From positions 3,495,001 through 3,559,000 of the forward strand of contig BRKX01000007.1 in assembly GCA_026008535.1 (NCBI GenBank): 64,000 nucleotides of DNA, written 5' to 3'. Of this stretch, positions 22,753 through 32,940 are shown piece after piece (position 1 is the stretch's first letter; each line of letters starts with the position of its first letter). This DNA comes from Perilla frutescens. Its lineage: Eukaryota > Streptophyta > Magnoliopsida > Lamiales > Lamiaceae. Both the position numbers and the translations under genes were made by a program. Under the pieces are notes generated by a model, which was not told the DNA's origin, did not search any database, and worked only from the letters and a program-made list of their open reading frames with translations.

Positions 22753-23138
22753 AAAATCGTCTGTTGTACATTTGTTGTTATATTCTCTATTACACATTTG
22801 ATTTTTTTAGTTCTTTTTCAATTTTTTTGTTCTTTGATTTCATTTTTTGTTTTTTAATTTAAGTTTACATTTATTATTTAGGGTTGACCTTGTCCAATAT
22901 TTAGGGTTTATTATAATCTTTTAACATTTATTTTTTAAAATAATCAATTAATTACTAAAAACTATAAATTAAATACTAAAAAAATGATACTCCTTAATTG
23001 GGTAGGATGAACCCTAAATAACAAGTGTAAAATTAAACTAAAACACGAGATATTAAAATCAAAGAAAAAATGGAAAAAAAACTAAAAAATCAAGTGTGTA
23101 ATAGAGAATGTAATACCGAATGTGCAATAGACGATTTT
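22753..23138. mobile_element. TIR MITE just upstream of the RHD3-like gene
   Basis: Inverted ends AAAATCGTCTGTTGTACAT and, from the other side, AAAATCGTCTATTGCACAT, with arms of roughly 100 bp (including attctctattacaca). No clear TSD. It starts 117 bp upstream of the gene's ATG, so it lies in the promoter or 5' leader. Confidence 0.75.
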
Positions 23139-23139
23139 A

Positions 23140-23770
23140 TTCCTAGTGTAAAATATATACATGCTACTTACATAAACATATATTCATGCTACTATGAATG
23201 AACAATACAGTTACTATTACGAATAATTTTATAAATGTTATTGTGAACATATAGACATGTTATTGTAAACATATATACATGCTACTATGAACATATAATC
23301 ATGCTGTGATGAGCTAATAACACAATTGTTATTCCAAGTAAATTTATAAATGCTATTATAACTGAGCAATTATAATAGAATGCACAAAAATTTATAATAA
23401 CATGAGAAAATACTCATAATGATAAATTAAGAATTAAATATTAAATACTAAAAAATTATAACAAAACCTAATTGGGTAGGATGAACCTCAAAAAATAAGT
23501 GTAAAATTAACCTAAAACACAAGAATAATAAATTGATAGATAAAAACTGAAAATGAAATACAAAAAAAATATAATAAATCCTAATTTTGCAGGATGAATC
23601 CTAAATAACAAGTATAAAATTAACTAAAGAACAAAATAATAAATTAATAATTGAAAATTGAAAAGTAAATACTAAAAAATTATAATAAACCTTAATTGGG
23701 TTGAATGAATCCTAAATAACAAGTGTAAAATTAAAGAAATCACAAGAAATTAAAATTAAAGAAAAAAAAA
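23140..23770 (+). repeat. Repeated partial copies related to the upstream MITE interior
   Basis: The block tgggtaggatgaaccctaa, then aacaagtgtaaaattaa, in the MITE recurs in degenerate form around 23470, 23590 and 23700, with spacing near 110 bp. The first part (23140-23340) holds short repeats of catgctactatgaacatata. No coding. Confidence 0.65.
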
Positions 23771-24192
23771 ACAAAAATATTAATGAAAATGAAAATAGGT
23801 CATGCATGTTGAGTTGTGGAGCCTCTAGAAAAGTATTGAGAATATGGCACGAGTAAGACATATTTTAGTAATGCTTTTGTAGGCCCATATTTGTAACTAA
23901 TATTTCTTTCTTGTTTATAAATAATCTCTCAACATAACTGTAAAATCTCCGGCGCATAATTTGATTTGTGAGCACCACGAGAGTAGTCATGATATAGAGA
24001 TGAACTCAGTTAACAATTATATGTTCTTATCACTTCATTCAACATTATTTTTGTGTCGTATTCATGACGGGCCACCCACTAATTTCATCAAGCATTTGTG
24101 AAAACTAAAGGAACAAAATCCATCTACTTTCCTCGAGCATCAAACACTTTTGACTAGATTGGCTCCACTATTTATCTCATCTTTTAAAAGAA
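23771..24192. other. Unassigned spacer
   Basis: No ORF, repeat or known element recognised. It ends at the T that follows the Helitron B 3' CTAG (minus strand). Confidence 0.4.
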
Positions 24193-24452
24193 CTAGTTGA
24201 GAAAGCGTGCATCACACGCAATTCAACTAATATACTTAAATTAATTATTAAAGTTTGAATAATTTTACTATACTATAATTGAGTAGTCAATTTTAAAAAT
24301 ATATTTTATTATATATATATCACTTTATAAATATAATAATATCGAAAAATTCTAGATTAATCAGAAAAATGATATAAATATAAATTGTAACTATTCGAAC
24401 ACAAACTCAGAATTTACAGTCTTTCATTTGTTTATATTTTTTTCGTTTTAAT

Positions 24453-24496
24453 ATTTACACACACACACACACACACTAAGAGAGAGAGAGAGATGC
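24453..24496. repeat. Compound (AC)n(AG)n microsatellite
   Basis: A run of ac repeats followed by ag repeats within Helitron B; the matching part of Helitron A has only (TA)n runs. Confidence 0.85.
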
Positions 24497-26097
24497 ATAT
24501 ATCCATTCTGAGCTTCCTTTTTTTTACAACAATTCTCAACCTTTAATTGTTGACATATATATATATTAATACAATTCAAATCTTCTATTCAATAGTTTTT
24601 ATTTTGACTTTACTATCTAATAAAAATATAAATTTTTAATTAATGTAAATTCACAAAATCTTGCATTATCCATTTCAGAAAAATTCAGTATATATAAAGT
24701 TAATTAAACTTACTAAAATAATTTAAACAGTTAATGAGTTCAAAATATTAATAATTATATAATTTTTTTACTACTATAATGACAAAACACATTATATCAC
24801 ATCAAGTAATATAGTTTATCTCATAAGTAATATTTTTAACCACTCTATGTTATCAATTAATTTATGTATGATATCATGCACTGAATTGAATGAACTATTT
24901 TAATTATTACACTTGTCACAAAATATTAACTATTTTTTGTGTGTATTTTATTTGAACATACATTTAATACTATATTTTTTATTGTAATATAAATGACTAC
25001 ATTGAACAAATAAAACTAAAAATAACTTAACTAAATTAAAATGGTGTTGAATGTATAAATATCATGTGTTTAAAGATAAAAAAATATATATTATTATAGC
25101 AACATGTGTTGCTCAATGATAAAGAAAAAAATCTCAAAGTTGGGTTAATAGTTTGTTGTGGTAAATTGCGTTCAAAGTTTCATGTTCAATATATTTTTCA
25201 AACTTTTATACATTCAAATTTTTTTAAAAAAATATAATTTGATTGGCAGCTGTAATTCTTGATTCAATGACTAACTAATTTAATTAGTAGTACGGAATCT
25301 AAAGGAAAATTATTCAATTCCTCAATTTCAATTATTTTCTCAATTAACAAATAAAATTGGTAATCACCATTTTCGTGGAAATTTATATTTCAAAAAATGT
25401 GGAATATACATTCCTTCTACCCGAGGAGTTTAATCATTCTCATTCAACCAAAACACCTAATATATATCATTTTATAAAAAATCATAATGTATAACACTTC
25501 TACATATAACTACATATTGTATTAGTGTTCTGTATTATGTTTAGCTAAATAGTTTGAGAATTATTTTTAATAATTAGTAGTTTAATCTAAGATAAAATAT
25601 TCAATTCTTCTATTTCAACTCTTTTATAAGTAATTGGATTATGTTCATTCTCACTCATATGATTATGGGTAGTCAACATAATCCATATTCTAAAAAATTG
25701 TGCAATATTCATTCCTTCCTCCCACATGAATCTAATTAACTATTCTTAATTAACTGAATAATCTAATATAAAATATTTTATATATAATTATCAAACCAAC
25801 CAATATTCTATATTTCTTAAATTATAAATTAATAAGTTAGAAAAACGTAACATTTGAACCATAATTTTAAATTTATTTTCCCAATCAACCATATATTAAT
25901 GTAATATTTTAAAAGTCATGTATAAATTGTAAATTCGTTTAAAGTTGGTGAATTTGTTTTACAATTAACCATATTTTTAAAACTTTGTCTAGCAACTTTT
26001 AAAATAGAGTCTCCCAAAATTTTCTACATTAATTAATTCTTATGTTTATCTTCATCATTGACTTTTTTTAGGTGTTTTTCACTTTAATAGATATATA

Positions 26098-26373
26098 CTC
26101 CTTCCGTTTCGTTTTTATTGTTGTTTTATTTTTATTTTTTTTGTCAAAATGTTTGTTGTTTTATGTATTTTCACACTTTCACCTCTAATTTTAACCATAT
26201 CCTAAATCCTAAAAATATATATGAGAAAATGTTGTCTTATTTTTAAGAAAACATAACTTAGAATAAGATTTTATGCTATACATAAGAGATGGTTATATTA
26301 GTCCATAAATTAATTGTTAATTCTAGATAAAAAAAAACTAAAACAACAATCTAAGCGAAACGGCCGGAAGCAG
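26098..26373. mobile_element. Stowaway MITE in Helitron B
   Basis: 276 bp, ends CTCCTTCCGTTTCG and the complement CGAAACGGCCGGAAGCAG, TA duplication at 26096-26097 and 26374-26375. An extra partial copy of its right end (acaacaatctaaacgaaacg) follows at about 26382-26403. Missing from Helitron A, so inserted later. Confidence 0.88.
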
Positions 26374-28061
26374 TATAAATGAAACAACAATCTAAACGAA
26401 ACGTCTTCTTTGTGCAGTCAACATTATCCGAGCCCAACCATAAATAAATAAGTTGAAATTTAGTTTCAGTAAATTTAATTGAAACTATTCTTAATCATAT
26501 GAATGAGAATGAACACATAAATTTCAAAGGATAAATTAAAACTTAGCATTTTGATTGTATATATTATGGAATCAACTTGTTTTATTTTTCATTTTTTCTT
26601 TTCATACCATATAACATGATTCAAAATACACACACACACATTTTATTTGCCACAACTAAAATTACATGTTTTCTATTAAGAACTATTTAAATAACTTATA
26701 TTAAATGAATCAAATCAGTGATTAAATGTCATTCCTCTTATCTTCCCCCATTAATGTTTGGTGAAGATACAATTCTTGATTATTGATAGATAACTAAGAA
26801 CAGTATGTTAGTTTATAATTTTTCCATAAATTCAAGTTTTTATCTTTCATTGGGTTGTAATCTGTATAAACTATGTAATAGTATAACTCTATTGAAATAA
26901 TATTTAAATTATAAAATATAATATATTGTATGTAGAGAATTAATTATATAATATATTACATTATTGTGTCATTTTTATTTTTATTTTTTTTTCTTGTTTG
27001 ATATGTGGTTGATATGATGGAGAAATAATTTGTGGAGAACTAATTGATGTGTATGAAGAATTGCAATAGTACAATATTATTAAAATAAATAGAATATATT
27101 ACGGGTGAATAATTAATTATATAATGATTGATGGAGAATAAATTTTTTATTTTTGATAGAAAATTTCTTTAGTATCATCGGGTTAGTTTATAATCTTTCT
27201 ATAAATTCAAGCTTTTATTTTTCAATCTCTTTATTCGAATGTAATTTATATAGAGGATGTAATTGATGGAGAATTGATTCATGTGAGTGAATGAAAAATT
27301 ATAATAGCACAATTCTATTAATTTAATATTTAAATTATAAAATTAAATATAATATATTATACATGTCAAATTAATTATCTAGTACATTATATTATTGTGG
27401 GATTATATTTTTTATTTTTTTTCTTATTTGTCATGGTTGATATGATAGAGAAATAAATGGTGAAAAATTAATATGATGCAGATGAAGAATTTAAATAGTA
27501 CAATACTATTGAAATAAATATAAAACATTATAGTAAATAATTAATTATATAATATAGTATATTACTATTTTACCATTAAATTAAGTGGATATTATGGATA
27601 TAATACACACATCATATTTTGTAAGAAATTAATTAAATATAATCTATTATATTACAAAAAAATATAATAAAAAAAAGATTAATTTAGGGATGCTTTGATA
27701 ATGCCTCGGGGCGGCTGAACATTAATGTTATAATTATATACCTTATTAAAGAAATATGTTTGTTATTATTGTGGGATAATTTTATATAATTAATAAAGTT
27801 CAATTATAACAAAACTATTGAAATAAATATAATATACTAAAGAAATAACTTTGTTATTATTTTGGGATAATTTTATATAATAGAGTTCAATTATACCAAA
27901 GCTATTGAAGTAAATATCATATATTATATTTATAAATAATTATTTATAAATAGTTAGAAATATTATATTAATTTTTTACCCTTAAGTAAAGTGTAGATCA
28001 TGAATATAATAGGCAAATCATATTTTATAAGAAACATCCATACTTTTTATATAAGTATAGA

Positions 28062-28700
28062 TATGTTAACAAAGTACTTCTTTTTTCCTTTTTAGATAAC
28101 TACTTAACTAGTTGATTCACATGTAGTAGTGCATCTTTTGCAAAAGAGAAGAAAGAGGCGTCCATTAAAATTTTATGTGACTAGACTTTTGGTCTGCTAC
28201 TACTCTAGTCGCGCATCTATGTACATAGATACATATTTATCCCCGTAGGGTAACATCGCTTGCAGAGTAGCGATACGACCTCATGACTGAAAGGTTGTGA
28301 ATCAGTTATAATTAATTTATTTTAGAATTACAAAGTAGTTTGCACTCTATTTTTCACGTTTAATATGTTTGAAATGTTGATGGTATAATTGGAGGTTTAT
28401 TTCTAATGATGTGATTGTAATGTTGTGGTTATCTCAGTTGCATAAGTTGTATGGATTTTGCCACTCGAAGTCCAAGGTGTTGACTTCAGGAGAGCCACTT
28501 CATACCGCTTCTTCTAGTTTTGATTTTCATATTAAGAGTAGTATTGAACTTTGAATATGTAGTTGTTTGGACATGCACTTTATGTTTATTATAGATCTTT
28601 TGTAGTCTAAGAATATTATACTCTTGGGAAGCTTGTATTTTGAATATTGGATGAAACTTGTATTTTGGATGGTTATGTTTTATATAAATATTTTTGAATT
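28062..28700. other. Unassigned spacer, possibly internal CACTA sequence
   Basis: Moderately complex sequence without a long ORF. It precedes the CACTA 3' end at 29129 and may be the 3' internal part of that element (introns and transposase end), but no transposase motif was recognised. Confidence 0.35.
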
Positions 28701-29129
28701 TTGGTTTATACAGGTTCTATAATGGAATATGAAATTTTATATAAATTGTGGCTATAATTAAAAAATATAAAAAAAATAATTATTAAAAAATATAAAAAAT
28801 TACCACAGTTAACGAAAGAACGTTGTAAATTAACGACAATTTTTACGACGGTAGTCATGAACTCAAGTAATGTGACAACAATTTTTACCACAGTTATATT
28901 GAACTGTGGTAATGTGACAACGGTTTTGTGTTAGAACTGTGGTCTAAATATATATATCACCACAGTTTTTATATTATTCACCACAGTTGTTGAACTGTGG
29001 TAATTTAACCACGGTTTGAAACTGTGGTCTATGTGCGTGCAAAATTTACCACAGTAACTAAGACCACATTTCTAAAATGAGATACACCACAGGTAAAAAC
29101 GGTGGTGTATGACTATTTTTCTTGTAGTG
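28701..29129 (+). mobile_element. CACTA transposon 3' terminus (orphan)
   Basis: Ends ttttcttgtagtg at 29129. The preceding 330 bp hold many direct and inverted copies of accacagtt / aactgtggt, typical subterminal repeats that bind the CACTA transposase. The matching 5' CACTA end with the same subterminal word was not found in the window, so the element is truncated. Confidence 0.8.
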
Positions 29130-29509
29130 GAATCAAATTAACGCTTCTAAGTCAAGATGATTTTGTGCATATGTATCCATGAATAATGGTTGTGCACATC
29201 TATATTACATATGGTAGGTTTCGTATCTTGTTGTTTGCAATGTATTGACATCATTTATTTTTGTTTTGTTTTTTTTTTTTTTGTATTTTAGTTTACCATA
29301 ATAGGTTTTTTTAAGTAGTTGGGTTGTACTTTATATTAGTAGAGTTTTCAGTACCACACGAAAGACCTTCATATAGGTTTCCTTTTTCGAAATTTATATC
29401 GAAATTTTGATATAATCTTTTTTTCATGTGTGATAGGATTTGTTGCATTTGTGGGCAAGAGCGCCTTCCTTTGTTGATTAGGGCAAATTTTCAAAGTCTC
29501 TCTCTTCAA
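29130..29509. other. Unassigned spacer
   Basis: AT-rich, poly-T run near 29270; nothing recognised. Ends with the TSD copy CTCTCTTCAA of the next MITE. Confidence 0.4.
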
Positions 29510-29888
29510 CGGATGGGATCCTCTATTTCAAATTTGATGTTCCATTTCGTATTCCATGATCAAATTTATAAATTTTTCTTCTATTTTTTTCGTCAATTTT
29601 AATTTATTATGTTTTAGTTTAATTTTATGATTATTTTTAGGGTTCACTCCATCCAATTAGGGTTTATAATTATTTTTTAATATTTAATTTTTAAAAAAAT
29701 GATTATTATGGTTGATTATTTTAAAAATATAATTTATAATTTTAAAATTCCAATATTTTGTCGATAAATGTGACTAGATTGATTATGTTATAATTAATTT
29801 TTACTTTTGTAATATCTATTATCAAACTTATAAATTTGATCGTGGAATACGGATTGAAATACCAAATTTGGAATAGAGGATTTCATCC
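29510..29888. mobile_element. Mutator-type MITE
   Basis: 379 bp with inverted arms (gatcctctatttcaaatttg near the left end, caaatttggaatagaggat near the right) and a 9-10 bp duplication CTCTCTTCAA (29500-29509 and 29889-29898). A TSD of this length is typical of Mutator-like elements. No ORF. Confidence 0.8.
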
Positions 29889-29898
29889 CTCTCTTCAA

Positions 29899-30738
29899 AG
29901 GCAGCAGTCAAAGCAGTCAATTGCATCCGAAAGAAAACTACCATAATTATTTAGTCAGTGATATCATGAGGACCATCAAAAGGAACTCATTCTCTCCAAG
30001 TTTGAAATTCTTGGTTGGATTGTTCCTTGATTAGCACAGTGGACAAGGGTCATGACTCGTGACTTGGTATTCTACAAAAATCATAATTAGCACAACACAT
30101 GATTTGCCAAAATAAATGACAATTAAACTAGCGCTACAAAGGGAAATCACGGAATAAAAAGCATACAAAATATAACACTTTTATTAATACACAAAATTGG
30201 TTAACGCAACCCTTACAACTCAAAACCACAATAATTAATGTAATATGTTGTACAAAATACCGACTCTCTTGAGGACACAACTATACATAACCTAACACTT
30301 GATGAGGACACACCTCTTAATCAAACACTTGAGGACACACCTCGTTTAGAGAACAAACCTCCACACGCAATGAGCATTATCTCATAAGTCACTCACTTGA
30401 GCACAGCTCAATATATTATTCGCACTACTATTACAAAGCGCTTAACTCCTATTTATAGTCACACTGCAAGAATTTCGCGGAATAATGACGGACAATTCAA
30501 TTGGTAAAAATATATATTACGTCGTTAGTCAAATATAACATCAAATTCTGAACGGGAATTATAAATTACACAATCCGTTGTTATATAAAGCGTCGGCAAC
30601 GTTAACAATGGAAAAGTAGTACTTATTTTATTTATATTTTAACAACATAAATATCCGTGGTTATATATATACTTATTTTAATGACAGATAATTTCATCTT
30701 TATCATTCCACATATTAATTTATTGATAAAGACAGAAG
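29899..30738. other. Unassigned repeat-like region
   Basis: Contains four copies of a cttgaggacacacctc-type word (about 30260-30350). On the minus strand a TATAAATAGGAG box (about 30450-30462) is followed by a GC-richer leader. This arrangement looks like a fragment of an LTR in minus orientation, but no PBS or partner LTR was found. Confidence 0.35.
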
Positions 30739-31384
30739 TGTAGGTGGCAAAATTTAAATAATTATATATAATATTTTTATTGATTTTTATATATTTATTT
30801 AGTTTTGGAATCAGATGAAATCCAAAATTAGATAAAATATTTAAATAATAAAGATATTACTTATATGATAAACATCAAGTTTCTTTGGCAACAAGTAAAT
30901 ATCTTTAAAAAGATATATATCAATTTTCAAGAGCCAATGAGATTGTTCCACGTCAGCCATAGATCTATCTCCCTACAATTATAAATACGGGTCTCCATAT
31001 TAGTTGAATATCACACCAGAAATCATTTGAAGAGTTCAAGAATTTAAGAAGAAATTCCGTAAGTGAAATTTTCTCAAATATTCAAAGCGTTCTTGTGGCA
31101 TTCAAAGGTGTTCTTCACCAAATTCATTCCAAAGTCGGCGTTTGATCCGAAAACAAGGTGATAGCCATCTGGATTAACGTTGTCAAGTCTAAATACCAAG
31201 TCAAAGAAGATCAAGGATACAAATCTTCCCCGAAAATTTTGAAGACTGTTTGAAGATCGTTCCTGGAGTGATTAATTAGAGGAAAAATAGAGATTGGATC
31301 TAAGAAATACAATTTGACCCAAAAATATATTATTTGTACACTATTTTGTGTTTTACCAAATTAAATACAAAAATTTATGTTACA
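30739..31384 (+). repeat. 5' LTR of the TR-GAG element
   Basis: 646 bp, TGTAGGTGGCAAAATTT...TTATGTTACA. A TATA box (ttataaatac, about 30979-30988) probably starts the transcript. Closely matches the split 3' LTR (647 bp). Confidence 0.9.
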
Positions 31385-31386
31385 AA

Positions 31387-31404
31387 TTTTGGCGTGCCCA
31401 GTGG
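31387..31404 (+). promoter_or_regulatory. Primer binding site region of TR-GAG
   Basis: ttttggcgtgcccagtgg right after the LTR; the second copy at about 59546-59563 reads ttttggcgctcccggtgg. Position and form fit a gypsy-type PBS; the priming tRNA is not identified. Confidence 0.6.
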
Positions 31405-31456
31405 AACCATCTTTACCTCTCATCTTTTCTCTTCACCAATTTCCTCAAGCATCAAG

Positions 31457-32499
31457 ATGTCTACAATTCTGGAAGAGCAAATTGCAAATTTGAGGAAGCC
31501 TGCCGAAGGACTTGCCATGCGGATACAAGAACGAGATGCTCAAATCTTGAAGCTAAAAAAAGAAAGGATAGTTGATACTAGTGGTGAGCAAGAAGATGAA
31601 GATACTGAAGCTGAGATATCTACAAAGCTACATGCCGATAAAAATGGGAAATCCACAGCCAAAGAAATTGAAGTATCATCTGATGGCTCAATACAAGTTG
31701 ATCAACTTAAAGATTTCATATTGGAAACAATGAAAGACAAGTCTGGAGAGAGTCGTAAATCACTCTGGACTTACAATAAGCCATATACACCAAGAATTGG
31801 CAGCTTGAAGATGCCAGATGGCTACCAACAGCCAAAATTTGAACAATTTGATGGTAAGGGCAGTCCAAGACAATACATGGCTCATTTTGTAGAGACTTGC
31901 AATGATGCTGGGACAGACGAAGATCACTTGGTGAAGCAATTCGTTTGCTTTTTAAAAGACAACGCGTTTGATTGGTATACCGATTTGGAGCCAAATTCGA
32001 TTGATAGTTGGGGGCAACTGGAGAAAGAATTCCTCAACCGCTTCTACAGCACTCGAAGGACGGTTAGCATGATGGAGCTCACAAATACAAATCAACAAAA
32101 AGAAGAGTTTATCATTGACTACATCAACCGTTGGATAAACTTGACCCTAAATTGCAAATATCGGGTGTCAGAAATTTCAGCAATTAAGATGTGCATCCAA
32201 GGCATGTGTTGGGGTCTTCAATATATTTTGAAAGGGATTCAACCAAAGACCTTCTGGAATTGGCTACTAGAGCTCACGACATGGAGTTAAGCATGGCCGC
32301 AAATGAAGTTAAAGAACTATCGATGCAAAAGCATCACAACTTTGAAGAAGATCAAGAAATAAATGATGGGGGCAAACCTTTAGAGGAATCTCCAAGTCAA
32401 GAAGAAGAAGAAGAAGAAGAAGAAGAAGAAGAAGACGAAGAAGCTGTAAATCTCGTCATTAGCCCATTCAAGTCCTCCAATACATGTTGGAATCCATGA
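31457..32499 (+). pseudogene. Gypsy-type Gag (first copy)
   Basis: Start at ATG 31457 (MSTILEEQIANLRKPAEG), which is conserved in the second copy. A coiled-coil-like acidic N-terminus is followed by the retrotransposon gag domain: PKFEQFDGKGSPRQYMAHF, VKQFVCFLKDNAFDWYTDL, EFLNRFYSTRRTVSMMEL, then the INRWINLTLNCK and MCIQGM blocks. Near 32245 a one-base shift moves the frame from the one ending at 32290 to one that continues as ELATRAHDMELSMAANEV and a (GAA)n-encoded Glu run to the stop at 32499. No zinc knuckle, protease, RT or integrase follows. Confidence 0.85.
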
Positions 32500-32519
32500 A
32501 AACCAAGTACAAATGCTCC

Positions 32520-32850
32520 TTGATAATAGCCTAAACTATCTTCCAAAGCTCCTTGATAAGAGCCTAAACTGTATAAATTCTTCAAGAAATGCCAAGACTC
32601 CTTGACACGAGTATAAAATGTCTACAAATTCAAATTCAAATCTAAGACTCCTTGACACGAGTATAAAATGTCTACAAATACCAATTCAAATCTAAGACAC
32701 ACAAGTATAAAATGTCTACAAAGTGAAATTCAAATCCAAGACTCATTAACACGAGTATAAAATATCTATAAACTCCAAATTCAAGTTGAAAGCTCCTTGA
32801 TACGAGTATAAACTATCTAATAAATTCAAATTGAAGAACTCTTGAATATG
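32520..32850 (+). repeat. Tandem repeat of about 55-60 bp in TR-GAG (left part)
   Basis: Six to seven imperfect units of ctccttgatacgagtataaa plus a spacer like tgtctacaaattcaaattc. The array continues beyond the CACTA insertion at 47288-47600. Confidence 0.85.
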
Positions 32851-32940
32851 CACTACTAGAAATATGCTAATAGACAACACGTTAAAGACAACGGGGTTTT
32901 ACAAAACCGTTGTCTTTATAGTGATAGACAACGGCCAATG

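Larger units (their letters stand above)
24193..28061 (-). mobile_element. Non-autonomous Helitron, copy B
   Basis: Read on the minus strand it starts A|TCTATACTTATATAAAAAG (5' end at 28061) and ends with the hairpin GCGTGTGATGCACGC, then TTTCTCAACTAG|T (3' end at 24193). These are textbook Helitron ends: TC start, hairpin about ten bases before CTRR, insertion between A and T. It is collinear with copy A over its length. It contains a Stowaway MITE at 26098-26373. No Rep/helicase coding found. Confidence 0.88.

Noticed and set aside
23140..23770. Possible CRISPR-like spaced repeats
   Set aside because: Repeats are degenerate, unequal in length and in a plant nuclear context; they are MITE-derived.
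9000..24200. Reading the inverted arms as one giant fold-back transposon
   Set aside because: Each arm has its own Helitron 5' and 3' end with A/T target context, so two independent insertions explain the symmetry better.
28200..28320. Possible tRNA or structured RNA (gcttgcagagtagcgat region)
   Set aside because: No cloverleaf arms or conserved tRNA boxes could be traced.
32397..32585. Poly-serine ORF on the minus strand
   Set aside because: It is the antisense of the (GAA)n run that encodes the Glu stretch of Gag.
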